The translations under genes and the position numbers were made by a program. The notes beneath the pieces were generated by a model. The model saw only the letters and a program-made list of their open reading frames with translations. It was not told the DNA's origin and made no database searches. From NCBI GenBank assembly GCA_000613065.1, contig CBZS010000841.1, forward strand, positions 1 through 42,346: a DNA stretch of 42,346 nucleotides. The letters run 5' to 3'. This stretch comes from Richelia intracellularis. GTDB lineage: Bacteria > Cyanobacteriota > Cyanobacteriia > Cyanobacteriales > Nostocaceae. Positions 8,447 through 17,664 of the stretch are shown piece by piece. Numbering within the stretch: position 1 is the first letter of the stretch; each line of letters opens with the position of its first letter.

Positions 8447-9208
8447 TTGAGTGATAAATTAACAAAACACAGCCAAAATCACAGCTCAAAACCAGTCTGG
8501 CGGGTCATTCCATTGCTGAATGCCACCGGTAATGTACAGATGGCAATTGACAGATGGTTATTACAAAAACACCAACATGGAAAACATCCACCTACTTTAA
8601 GATTTTATACTTGGTCACCAGTAGCCATTTCCTTGGGTTACCACCAACAGAAATATCCCCTAGAGTGGCATAATTTAACTTGGCAAGGTACAAAAATAGA
8701 CTTAGTACGCCGCCCCACAGGAGGAAGAGCAGTACTGCATCAAGGAGATTTAACCTATGCTGTTATCACATCTGGATTGTCAGCTAGTCGTATTCAAGCT
8801 TATACAAAAATTTGTGAATTTTTAATTCAAGGTTGGCGAACCCTAGGTATTAATTTGCACTATGGTAAGGCCGGTAGGGGTTATATTCATAACCCAAATT
8901 GTTTTGCCACCGCCACGGGTGCGGATTTGGTGATGGATAATGGTTGTAAAGTGATTGGTAGTGCCCAATTAAGAAAGGATGACTTTATTTTGCAACACGG
9001 TTCTATGGGTTTAAACCGGGATAATAATCTTTTTTCCCAAGTATTTGGTACCGAACCTGTAAACAGCATTCAACTTCCCCAACACCTGACTATAGCAGAA
9101 ATTACTGATGCTTTAATTGCAGCCGCTCAAAATTGTTTTACCATACAAGTTGAAGTAAAATCACTTTCTCCGGAAGAATGGGAAGATATTTTAAGGAGTG
9201 AAGAATAG
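8447..9208 (+). CDS. LipM-like octanoyl/lipoyl transferase (biotin/lipoate ligase family)
   Basis: A 253-residue member of the biotin/lipoate A/B protein ligase superfamily. It shows RRPTGGRAVLH at 88-98, the acyl-binding Lys168 in CKVIGSAQLR, and LQHGS at 182-186. NCF at 151-153 places a Cys (Cys152) where LipM-type octanoyltransferases carry their thioester cysteine, so a lipoyl-acyl transfer role to lipoyl domains or GcvH is likelier than ATP-dependent ligation. The start is a TTG at 8447; no in-frame ATG lies before Met32, and the ISAzo13 copy ends 73 bases upstream. Whether it is the main lipoylation enzyme or a paralogue cannot be told here. Confidence 0.8.
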   Translation: MSDKLTKHSQNHSSKPVWRVIPLLNATGNVQMAIDRWLLQKHQHGKHPPTLRFYTWSPVAISLGYHQQKYPLEWHNLTWQGTKIDLVRRPTGGRAVLHQGDLTYAVITSGLSASRIQAYTKICEFLIQGWRTLGINLHYGKAGRGYIHNPNCFATATGADLVMDNGCKVIGSAQLRKDDFILQHGSMGLNRDNNLFSQVFGTEPVNSIQLPQHLTIAEITDALIAAAQNCFTIQVEVKSLSPEEWEDILRSEE

Positions 9209-9274
9209 TGGGATAGAGTAGACAATGACAAAAGTGTACAATCATCAACTAACAACATTCCCCATAAAACTGAG

Positions 9275-9559
9275 ATGTCAGGCAAACAACAAGAACATCC
9301 CTTATATAATCGCGATCGCCCTTTGGTAAATAATTTATTAACATCAGAAGTAACGGATTATAATCTTGCTGAGTTAGCCAGATTGCGAATCCGTTACCAA
9401 GGTTTTCCAGGTGCTATAGATCTTCAAAAAGATTTAGATAAAGTTTTAAAGCAATGGAATCTCACAGAATCTGAGCTATTTGCTAAGACTCGCTCCATCC
9501 ACAATATCGCTCGCATTTATCAAAGTCGCGGGAAAAAAGAAGAACAAGACTGGAATTAA
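9275..9559 (+). CDS. DUF3288-type cyanobacterial conserved protein
   Basis: A 94-residue soluble protein with the conserved block DYNLAELARLRIRYQGFPGA (residues 29-48), then DLDKVLKQWNLTESELFAKTR and an acidic, Lys-rich tail. I recognise it as the cyanobacterial DUF3288 family from memory; no function is established that I know of. It follows the LipM-like gene by 66 bases on the same strand and may be co-transcribed with it. Confidence 0.7.
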   Translation: MSGKQQEHPLYNRDRPLVNNLLTSEVTDYNLAELARLRIRYQGFPGAIDLQKDLDKVLKQWNLTESELFAKTRSIHNIARIYQSRGKKEEQDWN

Positions 9560-9586
9560 AAAATGCACCCATAACTCTGGTTTCAC

Positions 9587-10255
9587 TTAAGCAGGAGCAA
9601 AAGCCCTTGGTGGAATTGGCACTAATTTCGGAGTAGATAAACAAGTTCCTTGTCTGTACCACGTACCTTCAACCTCGAAAATTTCAAAATGGGTAGTTAA
9701 AATAGCCCAAGACCGTTCATTTAAACCTGCTGAATATGTCCAAGTAATCTGGCTATTCTCCCGCAGTTTTTGTTCCAATTGTGCTAAATCCTCTGGTAGC
9801 CAAAATCGACTCATTACCCTTTGAATAGCAACTTCTGGAGGAGTATCTAGCATATCAGCCATGGGCTGATTAATAATGATCTGCTTGCGGTTATCTTCGC
9901 GGACAATACTTATTGGGCGCTCATTCTCCGCTGCATTCACCATCCGACACAATAAATCTACCGGTACTTGCAACTGGCTACAGAACACCGAACCACCAGA
10001 ACGCAATATATTTTTCGCTGTTTCCTCCGGTGCGCGTGCCATCCACCCATAAAATTCAATTGGTTGTTTACAACGTCTCCAACCTATACGTACTTTACCT
10101 TTAATTTTGGCAGCAGTTTCACTCAGAGCTTCTCCATAACTTTGAGCTAAATCCGTAGCATCCCGTTTAGTTGGTGCAAGGATAGATACACCCTCATAAG
10201 AAATCTTGTAATTCCATCCTGGTAAGTTTAATACCTTAAGAATACTTACACTCAC
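9587..10255 (-). CDS. PAS-like domain protein, downstream partner of RHH regulator
   Basis: A 222-residue protein. Residues 1-105 are unrecognised: a strand-rich start, then VRIGWRRCKQPIEFYGWMAR and Cys-containing GSVFCSQLQVPVDLLCRMV. Residues about 108-205 look like a PAS fold, with RPISIVREDNRKQIIINQPM, RFWLPEDLAQLEQKL and RSWAILTTHFEIFEVEG. No output domain follows, so it could sense a ligand or redox cue and act through a partner. Its ATG (10255-10253) lies inside the 3' end of the upstream RHH gene (20-base overlap), implying translational coupling and a shared role. Confidence 0.55.
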   Translation of the reverse strand: MSVSILKVLNLPGWNYKISYEGVSILAPTKRDATDLAQSYGEALSETAAKIKGKVRIGWRRCKQPIEFYGWMARAPEETAKNILRSGGSVFCSQLQVPVDLLCRMVNAAENERPISIVREDNRKQIIINQPMADMLDTPPEVAIQRVMSRFWLPEDLAQLEQKLRENSQITWTYSAGLNERSWAILTTHFEIFEVEGTWYRQGTCLSTPKLVPIPPRAFAPA

Positions 10256-10691
10256 CTTCTCTTGACCCTCCAGAATCTTTATATACTTTTACACTGGTAG
10301 AATTGCTAGATACGGAAAGTTTAAAAGTTTCTTGCCAAATCTTTTTTTGTTCCTCCTCAGGAAGAGATAAGGCTGACCCAATAATAGCAAAATCCCCTGG
10401 TGTTGGTAGGACTTCCCCTTTCGCCAACGCTGATAAGTTTTTTACACCGTAGCGCTTGAGCTTTGTCATGTTTTTTCGTACTAAATCAGCAACAGTCTTC
10501 GCAGTTGCGTTTTCTGGATTGAGGGACTGACACGCTCTAAGTTTAGCTACCCACTCATATAAAATCTCTTCCAGCACTTCACTTTGAGAAAACCCTTGGT
10601 GGGCACAAATACTTTTGAACTCCCTAGCCAGCTCTACTGGTACGTAGCCACTGACTTGCTTATAATCATCTGAACGCCTTCTGTCAGTCAT
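10236..10691 (-). CDS. ribbon-helix-helix regulator with second HTH-like segment
   Basis: From ATG 10691-10689 this is about 151 residues (a GTG at 10715 would add eight). An early block, QVSGYVPVELAREFKSICAH followed by GFSQSEVLEEILYEWV, fits a ribbon-helix-helix (CopG/Arc-like) DNA-binding domain. Farther on, LKRYGVKNLSALAKGEVLPT and IIGSALSLPEEEQKKIWQ resemble the later helices of an XRE-type helix-turn-helix. The C-terminus is Ser/Lys-rich and overlaps the next gene by 20 bases. The likely role is repression of its own operon and perhaps of the divergent gene at 11147, through TGACA repeats in the shared upstream region. Targets are unknown. Confidence 0.6.
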   Translation of the reverse strand: MTDRRRSDDYKQVSGYVPVELAREFKSICAHQGFSQSEVLEEILYEWVAKLRACQSLNPENATAKTVADLVRKNMTKLKRYGVKNLSALAKGEVLPTPGDFAIIGSALSLPEEEQKKIWQETFKLSVSSNSTSVKVYKDSGGSREGECKYS

Positions 10692-10715
10692 ATGGTTGGA
10701 CTGTATTAATATCAC

Positions 10716-11146
10716 ACTTACTATTTTCTATCATGACATCTAAAAACAAAGGCATTTTATATTTTTTTTAATGACATATTGACATGAAAAAATGACAAGA
10801 GGTAATATATAAATTACAAGCAATAAAGAAATACGTGAGGAAAAGATTGAAGACCCTGGCAGCTAGCTTGCGGCTTTGATCGCTAGCTCATAACTTTAAA
10901 TTAGGAATCCGAGGGTTTTGCCCTCTTGGTTATACAGTATATATCTTTGTACTTACTTATGCAATTCCTGTGAACTGAAGTACTTGTTTTTTGTCTAACA
11001 GAATATGTCACGGAGGTATATAGAAATCAGCACCAATGTGTTTGGTGTTATGTAATTGGTAGCTGAATTCCTTGCACTTAAGTCTTTCTGTTTTATTGTA
11101 TTTGCGGGCTTGAAGTCATACAAGTATCGAACCCAAATAAAAAATT
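10716..11146. other. divergent intergenic region with operator-like repeats and hairpins
   Basis: About 430 bases between the RHH operon and the gene at 11147. It holds TGACA repeats (10734-10798) and, on the plus strand, two hairpins: AGCTAGC...GCTAGCT near 10861-10887 and GAGGGttttgCCCTC near 10911-10925. No ORF is supported. A small RNA read rightwards through the hairpins is possible. Confidence 0.4.
10734..10798. promoter_or_regulatory. TGACA direct repeats, candidate operator
   Basis: TGACAT occurs at 10734-10739, 10772-10777 and 10780-10785, and TGACAA at 10793-10798, upstream of the RHH regulator start. The two middle copies begin 8 bases apart. Ribbon-helix-helix proteins often bind short direct repeats cooperatively, so this may be the autoregulatory operator. 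This is inference from position and repetition. Confidence 0.35.
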
Positions 11147-11461
11147 ATGACAAAATTAACCTTTGACCAATTTATTCATCCATTGTCAGAATTTCCTCAA
11201 GTATCAAATATGGCAGCAATGGATGAGCCAGTATTAGATTTATATACTATGGCGGGGGTAATACTATATACAGCTTGCGCGAATAATAATCCTAAAGCAA
11301 GAGAGAGAACTCTGGAAACATCAGCACTGAATGCAGGGTTGGTGGATGTAAATCTGTTGTTTAATCGTTGTAGCAAAGGCGATCGCGGGTCAATTCTGGA
11401 AATGATTAGTTTGATAGTTTCGGGTATGGAGGCAGAGTTTGAGGAAGTTAAGACTGTTTAG
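11147..11461 (+). CDS. hypothetical protein (104 aa)
   Basis: A soluble, mildly acidic 104-residue protein starting MTKLTFDQFIHPLSEFPQVS. It has a hydrophobic helix (DLYTMAGVILYTACANNN) and a C-terminal helix (GDRGSILEMISLIVSGMEAE). I do not recognise the family. It is transcribed divergently from the RHH/PAS pair and followed by a clear terminator, so it is a single-gene unit. Confidence 0.5.
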   Translation: MTKLTFDQFIHPLSEFPQVSNMAAMDEPVLDLYTMAGVILYTACANNNPKARERTLETSALNAGLVDVNLLFNRCSKGDRGSILEMISLIVSGMEAEFEEVKTV

Positions 11462-11541
11462 AGAAGGGAGTATACGTTTTGGATGATTTTATTATTTTGA
11501 TCTTCCCCTCCCATTGATACATTAACAAAGAGCGAATAATA

Positions 11542-11577
11542 AGCCTTACTTCACCTCAGTAAGGCTGTTTTTTTTGC
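11542..11577 (+). terminator. rho-independent terminator
   Basis: The perfect 8-bp stem AGCCTTAC / GTAAGGCT with a 9-base loop is followed by G and a run of about ten T, 80 bases after the stop of the 104-aa gene. Confidence 0.85.
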
Positions 11578-11837
11578 TAACATTACTTCTTGAGTACGGG
11601 ATTATCCTATTTTCCAAATACTCCCAAGGCCTGGAAATCTAGAGCGTCGATATCAGTCATTAAGATTAATAATTTGAGGTAATGTTGTCATTTCTTATAT
11701 TTCCCTGCTCCCCTAACCGAATGAGGTACTATCGAATAATTTAAGGGTGATGGTGATGGATATAAGATCCAAAATTTTAAATGCTGTATTTAGGGTAAGA
11801 TCCTGTTCTAAACACTTCAACATGGGGAGAAACTAGG

Positions 11838-12563
11838 GTGGCTCCTACACTCGGCGTAAATATTGACCACATTGCGACTATTCGCCAAGCCCGCAAGACA
11901 GTGGAACCAGATCCAATTGCGGCAGCTGTATTGGCAGAATTAGGTGGTGCGGATGGAATTACAGCCCATCTACGGGAAGATAGACGACACATTCAAGAAC
12001 GGGATGTGCATTTGTTAAGACAAACCGTGAGGACTCACTTAAATTTGGAAATGGCAGCTACTGATGAAATGGTAGCGATCGCTCTCGATATTAAACCAGA
12101 TTATGTCACTTTAGTGCCAGAAAAACGGGAAGAAGTAACTACAGAAGGTGGTTTAGATATTGCTGGTCAAGTTGCTAGAATAGGTGAGGTCGTCAATAAA
12201 TTACAAGGTGCTGATATTCCTGTAAGCCTATTTATTGATGCTGAACCCGCACAAATTAGAGCTTCCCAGACAGTGCGGGCAAAGTTTATTGAATTACACA
12301 CTGGACGATATGCAGAAGCTAAGAATGAAGTTACTCGCAAAAAAGAATTAGATTTTTTGGCTGCGGGATGTGAACAAGCAATTGCAGATGGATTACGAGT
12401 AAATGCTGGACATGGACTCACCTACTGGAATATTTATCCTCTGGCTTGTCTTCCTGGTATGGAAGAATTAAATATTGGTCATACTATTGTCAGCAGAGCT
12501 GCATTAGTAGGGATGGAAAGGGCTGTGCGAGAAATGAAGCAAGCCATGAGAGGAGAACTTTAA
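11838..12563 (+). CDS. pdxJ: pyridoxine 5'-phosphate synthase
   Basis: A 241-residue PdxJ, a TIM-barrel enzyme that condenses 1-deoxy-xylulose 5-phosphate with 3-amino-2-oxopropyl phosphate to pyridoxine 5'-phosphate (vitamin B6). Recognisable blocks are [71 protein letters not shown] and the phosphate-binding VNAGHGLTY with [12 protein letters not shown]. Start is the GTG at 11838, with GGGGAGA about 8 bases upstream. Length matches the family. It stands as its own unit ahead of the SnoaL-like gene. Confidence 0.97.
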   Translation: MAPTLGVNIDHIATIRQARKTVEPDPIAAAVLAELGGADGITAHLREDRRHIQERDVHLLRQTVRTHLNLEMAATDEMVAIALDIKPDYVTLVPEKREEVTTEGGLDIAGQVARIGEVVNKLQGADIPVSLFIDAEPAQIRASQTVRAKFIELHTGRYAEAKNEVTRKKELDFLAAGCEQAIADGLRVNAGHGLTYWNIYPLACLPGMEELNIGHTIVSRAALVGMERAVREMKQAMRGEL

Positions 12564-12669
12564 TCAGTGAACATTTAATTAGTAGCTGGTAACTGATAAT
12601 TGAAGAGAGGGAATATCACTGCGGAATCTGGAAATTTGTCATGTCTTCCATCACAAAATACAGAATCCT

Positions 12670-13395
12670 ATGAGCGCAACACAATCTAATGATCTACCAC
12701 TGTGGGTACAAGATAGGGATCAGGTAATTGAATACAGTAAACAGGCTAATATCGAGTGGCGTAATGGTACTCCCCCAGACTATAGCCGCTCCAAACAAAA
12801 TCTTGTCCAGGAAAGTTTATATAATCATGTGGAAGGTTCCTTAGAAGCTATCGTGCAAAATCTAGTGAGAACCTTTGAAATGGAGGTATCTTTTAAAACG
12901 AATCCCCAGCAATGGTTGTCTGTCATCAATGAGCAATTTCGTGTTAGTACTAATGGTGGTAGGGAGTTTACTGCCGAAGAATTAGGTGCGCAAGGTACTT
13001 ACAATGTCTTCATGGCAGATTCAGAACATTACAAGTCTTCTGAAGAAACCTTTGAGTCTTCCCACCAGATATTCCATTCTACATTCCCCCAAGGATTTCC
13101 CTGGGAAGTGATAGAAGTTTATTCTGGACCACCTAAAGTTACCTTTAAATGGAGGCACTGGGGACATTTTCAAGGAGAATATAGGGGTTTTGCACCGACT
13201 GGGGAAACCGTAGAAATTGTCGGTATGACTGTTGCCCGTGTTGCAGGTGACTTAAAAATTATTTCCATGGAGCACTATTTTGATAATAGTTTGTTCCTTG
13301 AGAAGTTGACTGCAGGAGGCAAAGTAGAAGATAGTTCTAATCTCCTTAGTCGTTGCCCTTTCAGTGGATGGATAAATAAATTCAAAAAGAGTTAA
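12670..13395 (+). CDS. SnoaL-like (NTF2-fold) protein
   Basis: A 241-residue soluble protein. After an N-terminal helix (LPLWVQDRDQVIEYSKQAN), residues about 55-215 read like an SnoaL/ester-cyclase NTF2 fold, with FRVSTNGGREFTAEEL, VTFKWRHWGHFQGEYRGFAP, TGETVEIVGMTVARVAG and IISMEHYFDNSLFLEKL. The C-terminus carries SRCPFSGWINKFKKS. The fold is used by polyketide cyclases and many binding proteins; the substrate is unknown. It begins about 105 bases after pdxJ. Confidence 0.65.
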   Translation: MSATQSNDLPLWVQDRDQVIEYSKQANIEWRNGTPPDYSRSKQNLVQESLYNHVEGSLEAIVQNLVRTFEMEVSFKTNPQQWLSVINEQFRVSTNGGREFTAEELGAQGTYNVFMADSEHYKSSEETFESSHQIFHSTFPQGFPWEVIEVYSGPPKVTFKWRHWGHFQGEYRGFAPTGETVEIVGMTVARVAGDLKIISMEHYFDNSLFLEKLTAGGKVEDSSNLLSRCPFSGWINKFKKS

Positions 13396-13403
13396 TTTTT
13401 TTT

Positions 13404-13428
13404 GGGTACAGTAGGTTTCGCTGTACCC
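13404..13428. other. perfect 8-bp hairpin between SnoaL-like gene and ycf54
   Basis: GGGTACAG and CTGTACCC flank a 9-base loop just after the SnoaL-like stop, preceded by eight T. There is no T-run after it on the plus strand, so it is not a classic terminator for the gene before it. It may mark the ycf54 leader. Confidence 0.4.
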
Positions 13429-13470
13429 TTAAGTATAAATTATTTAATAGTGAGCAAGCGAGCAATAAAC

Positions 13471-13800
13471 ATGCAAACATATTATTACGTTTTGGCAAGC
13501 CAACATTTTTTACTGGAAGAAGAACCTTTAGAAGAAGTACTGCGGGAACGTGTGCGTAACTACCACGAGCAAGAAAAAGAAATCGATTTTTGGCTAGTTA
13601 AACAACCCGCATTTCTGGAGACTCCTTCCATGGGGGCAATTAAGGCAAAATGTCCCCAGCCAGCAGTTGCAATTATCTCTACTAATTCTCAATTTATTAC
13701 TTGGTTGAAATTGCGATTAGAATACGTCTTGACGGGAGAATTTACAGCTCCTAATGACGAAATTTATGATGCATTAGCATCATTAGCTACTGTTTCTTAA
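13471..13800 (+). CDS. ycf54: Ycf54, Mg-protoporphyrin IX monomethyl ester cyclase accessory protein
   Basis: A 109-residue protein starting MQTYYYVLASQHFLLEEEPL and containing EIDFWLVKQPAFLE, KCPQPAVAIISTN and FITWLKLRLEYVLTGEF, the conserved Ycf54 pattern of cyanobacteria and plastids. Ycf54 is required for assembly or stability of the oxidative cyclase (AcsF/CycI) that forms the fifth ring of chlorophyll. The in-frame upstream GTG/TTG extension contains the hairpin and is not conserved, so ATG 13471 is chosen. No other chlorophyll gene is adjacent. Confidence 0.93.
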   Translation: MQTYYYVLASQHFLLEEEPLEEVLRERVRNYHEQEKEIDFWLVKQPAFLETPSMGAIKAKCPQPAVAIISTNSQFITWLKLRLEYVLTGEFTAPNDEIYDALASLATVS

Positions 13801-13976
13801 CTGAGAACAGCTCGATTCTAGAATCCAAAACTTCTTGGTAAATAATTGTTTCACATCATCACTAGTAACTGAATGCACTGTATTTTTTTTGACAGTATAT
13901 TCAGTTACTATCAAAATATTACTGAGCCATTCCCAAAATATTTGTGAACAGTATCCTTTCAGTGAAAAAATATCCG

Positions 13977-14642
13977 ATGTATTTATCTTTCAGGCAAAAA
14001 TTTCACAAATTACCTAGTTTTTTAACTACTAGTTTTTTGTTATCAACCTTGGGCGCAATTAGTATTATTCAACCGACCGCAGCCCAAACGAACAAAACAT
14101 CTATCCCTGTGTGTCAAGCACCAAATCCAGGGGAATACCTTTTACTTGTAATTAGCCCCTCTAAAAATAACCAGAATGAATTACGCCGGGTTTTACCATT
14201 AAATACGAACAGTGTGGTTTGTACATACCTCAAAGATACGGTAACTCGTATAGGAGGATTCAGAAAAATTGACGATGCTAACCGTTGGGCTAGGTATGTG
14301 AAAGATTCAGCAGGTTTATCTGCTATTATTACTACTCGACCCACACATGCCAGCCAAACTCAAGTAGATAATGCTAAGTTTCAACCACGGCAGTTAGGAA
14401 GGGGTTATGCAGTTTTAGTTGACTACTTAAAACGCCCAGAAATAGCTCACCAGATACGGGAAGTTATGGGCGGTGATGTGGGTTTTGCCTCTTATGGCCA
14501 GCGTCCCTATTTACTAGCCGTTTATACTACCAATCAAACAGATGCATATCAGGCTCTAAAAAAACTTAGCGATCGAGGCTTCATTGCTTCAATCGTTGAT
14601 AGCAGCAGAGTAGTGTTACTACGCTCAATTGTCAGCTTGTGA
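13977..14642 (+). CDS. secreted SPOR-like protein
   Basis: About 221 residues from ATG 13977 (a GTG at 13944 would add eleven). A basic start (YLSFRQKFHKL) is followed by a hydrophobic signal (FLTTSFLLSTLGAISII) and a likely signal peptidase site near QPTAAQT. The mature part has two related stretches: GEYLLLVI...DDANRWARYVKD and GYAVLVDY...PYLLAVYTTNQTDAYQALKK. This aromatic-strand-plus-helix pattern resembles SPOR (peptidoglycan-binding) domains. Role is probably cell envelope; exact function unknown. Confidence 0.6.
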   Translation: MYLSFRQKFHKLPSFLTTSFLLSTLGAISIIQPTAAQTNKTSIPVCQAPNPGEYLLLVISPSKNNQNELRRVLPLNTNSVVCTYLKDTVTRIGGFRKIDDANRWARYVKDSAGLSAIITTRPTHASQTQVDNAKFQPRQLGRGYAVLVDYLKRPEIAHQIREVMGGDVGFASYGQRPYLLAVYTTNQTDAYQALKKLSDRGFIASIVDSSRVVLLRSIVSL

Positions 14643-14795
14643 TTCCTGATACTTGGCAGTCCAAAAGAGATATAAATTTTTTATTTTAACTCCTCACTCA
14701 CAAAAATATAGTAATGGACATATTGCTGAGGACAATATTGTTTGGCTAGAAAACTGCAAACAAAAAAGTCCGAATTATCTTATAAACTGCTATAC

Positions 14796-15251
14796 CTAGT
14801 AAGCATACCTAGCCAGCCAGGCAATAGTAATCCCTAAAGCTGAACCAGCAATAACTTGAAATGGGGTGTGTCCTAATAACTCCTTGAGGCGATCTTGATT
14901 AAACTCGGGATGCTCGTAAAATAGCTCGTCTATCATTTGATTGAGAATCCGAGCTTGTTTTCCTGCAGCTTGCCTTACCCCAGCAGCATCATACATGACA
15001 ATAATGGCAAATACTGTTGCCAAAGCAAATTCTGATGATGACCAGCCTATGGTTTGCCCTACACCTGTAGCTAAGGCAGTTACCAACGCAGAATGGGAAC
15101 TGGGCATACCTCCTGTAGTTACCAATACTCGTAGATCTAATTTTCGATTCCGAATTACTTCAATAATTAACTTTAATAATTGAGCAATTACACAAGCTAC
15201 CAGGGCAACCAGCAGCACCCGGTTGTCTAATATGTTGCCAATGTCCTGCAT
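14796..15251 (-). CDS. divergent PAP2 family membrane protein
   Basis: A 151-residue integral membrane protein of the divergent PAP2 (DUF212) family. It starts MQDIGNILDNRVLLVALVAC and contains the signature TTGGMPSSHSALVTALATG (about 46-64), MYDAAGVRQAAGKQA and LGHTPFQVIAGS near the end, with several transmembrane helices. It may be a lipid or isoprenyl phosphate phosphatase, but the reaction is unproven. It lies downstream of crtE on the same strand with a spacing of about 230 bases; this order with crtE and folD is common in cyanobacteria. Confidence 0.85.
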   Translation of the reverse strand: MQDIGNILDNRVLLVALVACVIAQLLKLIIEVIRNRKLDLRVLVTTGGMPSSHSALVTALATGVGQTIGWSSSEFALATVFAIIVMYDAAGVRQAAGKQARILNQMIDELFYEHPEFNQDRLKELLGHTPFQVIAGSALGITIAWLARYAY

Positions 15252-15485
15252 GGTTCTTTGGTGAGATTAGTAAACAATCATCAGTGGTATTTGCACAACC
15301 ATAGCTTATACCATTTTGGATTTTGGATTGTAGATTACCTTGCGAGTGGTGCAGTAGCATCTATGAATTTTAGCTGAAATAGCTACTGGATAAACTTTTC
15401 ACATGCAATTGGTATTCTATAGATACAAGCCACAAACCATATCGAAAATGAGTGAATGCCATTCTACCATGGAACACTAATACAG

Positions 15486-16418
15486 TTAGCGATCGCGGCT
15501 AACTATAAAATGTCCTAGTGCTAATAATGGCTGGGCTTTTTCACCAAATGGTTTTAATTGGGCACAAGCTTCAGCAATTAGTTGTTCAGCTTGTTTTTTA
15601 GATTCTTCAATTCCCCATAAACTGGGATAGGTAACTTTTTGCGCCTGCTGGTCTTTACCAATACTTTTACCTAGCTTTTCCTGCGTTGCGGTGATATCTA
15701 AAATATCATCGATGATTTGAAAGGCTAATCCAATGTTTTGGGCATAAGCGGATAATCTTTGTAAATCTTCTGGTGTACCCCCTGCTAACACACCCCCGGA
15801 AACCACACATATTTCCAGTAAAGCCCCGGTTTTATGCCTATGGATGTAATTTAGGGTTTTTAAGGAAGTATCAGACTTACCTTCTGATTCTAAATCTACT
15901 ACCTGACCGCCAACTAAACCAGCAGCACCCACGGCTTTTCCTAATTTGGCAATAACTTGTAAAACTTGCTGGGGAGGAACATTCTGAGTTTGTGCAGCGA
16001 TATATTCAAACGCATAAGCTAACAAACCATCACCGGCTAAAATTGCAATGTCCTCTCCATAAACTTTGTGATTTGTCAATTTTCCCCGGCGATAATCATC
16101 ATTATCCATGGCGGGTAAATCGTCGTGGATTAGAGACATGGTATGGATCATTTCCAAAGCGCAAGCTGTGGGCATTGCCATATCAGTAGTACCACCAAGC
16201 ATTTCGGTAGTTGCCAGGCATAAAATGGGGCGTAGACGCTTACCTCCAGCTAACAGGGAGTAGCGCATGGCTTCATAAATCGTCTCTGGATACTGCATGG
16301 GTAAGGCTTTTTCCAGAGCAGCTTCACATAGTTGTTGTTTTGCCTTTAAATAAGCAACTAAATCAAATTTGCCATCCCTGGTAGTTTCTGGAAGATTATC
16401 CGCTGTTATCATCCTCAA
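15486..16418 (-). CDS. crtE: geranylgeranyl diphosphate synthase
   Basis: A 310-residue trans-prenyltransferase. The first Asp-rich motif is [10 protein letters not shown] (99-108) and the second DDILD (237-241). GGKRLRP at 58-64 binds isopentenyl diphosphate. Small residues before the first motif (SLIHDD) fit a C20 product, GGPP, the precursor of carotenoids, phytol of chlorophyll, and quinones. Start is ATG 16418. folD lies 145 bases upstream and the divergent PAP2 gene downstream. Confidence 0.93.
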   Translation of the reverse strand: MRMITADNLPETTRDGKFDLVAYLKAKQQLCEAALEKALPMQYPETIYEAMRYSLLAGGKRLRPILCLATTEMLGGTTDMAMPTACALEMIHTMSLIHDDLPAMDNDDYRRGKLTNHKVYGEDIAILAGDGLLAYAFEYIAAQTQNVPPQQVLQVIAKLGKAVGAAGLVGGQVVDLESEGKSDTSLKTLNYIHRHKTGALLEICVVSGGVLAGGTPEDLQRLSAYAQNIGLAFQIIDDILDITATQEKLGKSIGKDQQAQKVTYPSLWGIEESKKQAEQLIAEACAQLKPFGEKAQPLLALGHFIVSRDR

Positions 16419-16563
16419 ATCCTTAAAGTGTGTAGATTATTGTTACTAATTTTGCAATTGGGAAAGTTGCCTTTGGTGGGAACCCAACGCTAGTTGTCCT
16501 ATAAAATTGGCTCCACAGAACTAAACTTCAGCAATTTGTAGAGTTTTGGTGTTGTGGGAGTAA

Positions 16564-17442
16564 TTAATTACTCCCCCGTTGCTGGTAACTACTCACTGTA
16601 TTTTGCAACAACATTGCTACCGTCATCGGACCAACACCTCCAGGAACGGGGGTGAGAAAATGCGCTACCTTTTCTACTGAGGCAAAATCAACATCACCTA
16701 CTAACCTACTTTTGCCGTTGGAAACAGGGATGCGATTTATTCCCACATCTACCACAACTGCGCCCGGTTTCACCATTTCGGCAGTAATAAATTCTGGACG
16801 ACCTACAGCTGCAATGAGAATATCAGCACTTTGAGCCATTGTGGGCAAGTTTTTAGAGCGGGAGTGAGCAATTGTCACTGTTGCATCTGCTTCTAGTAAC
16901 ATTAATCCTAGGGGTTTACCGACTAAAATACTTCTTCCCACCACCAAGGCTTTTTTTCCTTGTAAGGAGATATCATATTCTTGAAACAGTCGCATCACCC
17001 CAGCAGGTGTACAACTACGTAAACCTGTTTCTTGGCGGACTAATTTACCCAAATTTACTGGATGCAGTCCATCCACATCCTTCTCTGGAGCAATATGGTG
17101 CAAAATTGCTACAGAATCCAGATGTTTTGGTAAAGGTAGTTGCACCAAAATTCCGTCAACTTTCTCATCTTGGTTTAGTTGCTGAATTACTTCTATAATT
17201 TCTTCTTGACTAGTTTCTGTGGTGAAATGTTTACCAAAAGAAGCAATCCCTACTTTGGCGCAAGCCTTTTCTTTCCCAGCAACATAAGCTGCAGAAGCTG
17301 GATTATCTCCAACCATGAGTACTGCTAAACCAGGAGGTCTACCTATTTGAGGTTGCAATTGCGCGATCGCCTGTAACAATTCGTAGTGGATTGCGGTGGC
17401 TAAGGCTTTCCCATCAAGTAATTGGGCTGTTTTTGTTTCCAT
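16564..17442 (-). CDS. folD: bifunctional methylenetetrahydrofolate dehydrogenase/cyclohydrolase
   Basis: A 292-residue FolD that interconverts 5,10-methylene-, methenyl- and 10-formyl-tetrahydrofolate using NADP. Visible motifs are [15 protein letters not shown] with the catalytic Yxxx[28 protein letters not shown], the nucleotide-binding [11 protein letters not shown] and the C-terminal [15 protein letters not shown]. Length is normal. It supplies one-carbon units for purines and formyl-Met. Upstream lies a 20-bp tandem repeat array, beginning about 220 bases from its ATG. Confidence 0.96.
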   Translation of the reverse strand: METKTAQLLDGKALATAIHYELLQAIAQLQPQIGRPPGLAVLMVGDNPASAAYVAGKEKACAKVGIASFGKHFTTETSQEEIIEVIQQLNQDEKVDGILVQLPLPKHLDSVAILHHIAPEKDVDGLHPVNLGKLVRQETGLRSCTPAGVMRLFQEYDISLQGKKALVVGRSILVGKPLGLMLLEADATVTIAHSRSKNLPTMAQSADILIAAVGRPEFITAEMVKPGAVVVDVGINRIPVSNGKSRLVGDVDFASVEKVAHFLTPVPGGVGPMTVAMLLQNTVSSYQQRGSN

Positions 17443-17664
17443 GCGACTGTCTTTTTAATTACGCTCATCCCGACACAAAAAAGAGCAATGCCTAGGCTAT
17501 CGCTTCACTTTTGTTGAACAATTAAGCCATACTATATATATTCTCAGATTGCTTGCTCTAGTTAGCTTTTAGCAAGAAAAAGTTTATTTAATTACTCCCT
17601 GGAGTTATGAGTTCTTGAATCATTTGAAAATGTTTACCACATAATAAAAATTCAATCTATAAAA

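Noticed and set aside
10801-10816. NtcA-type site (GTA...TAC) in GTAATATATAAATTAC
   Set aside because: The spacing between GTA and TAC is 10 rather than the 8 required.
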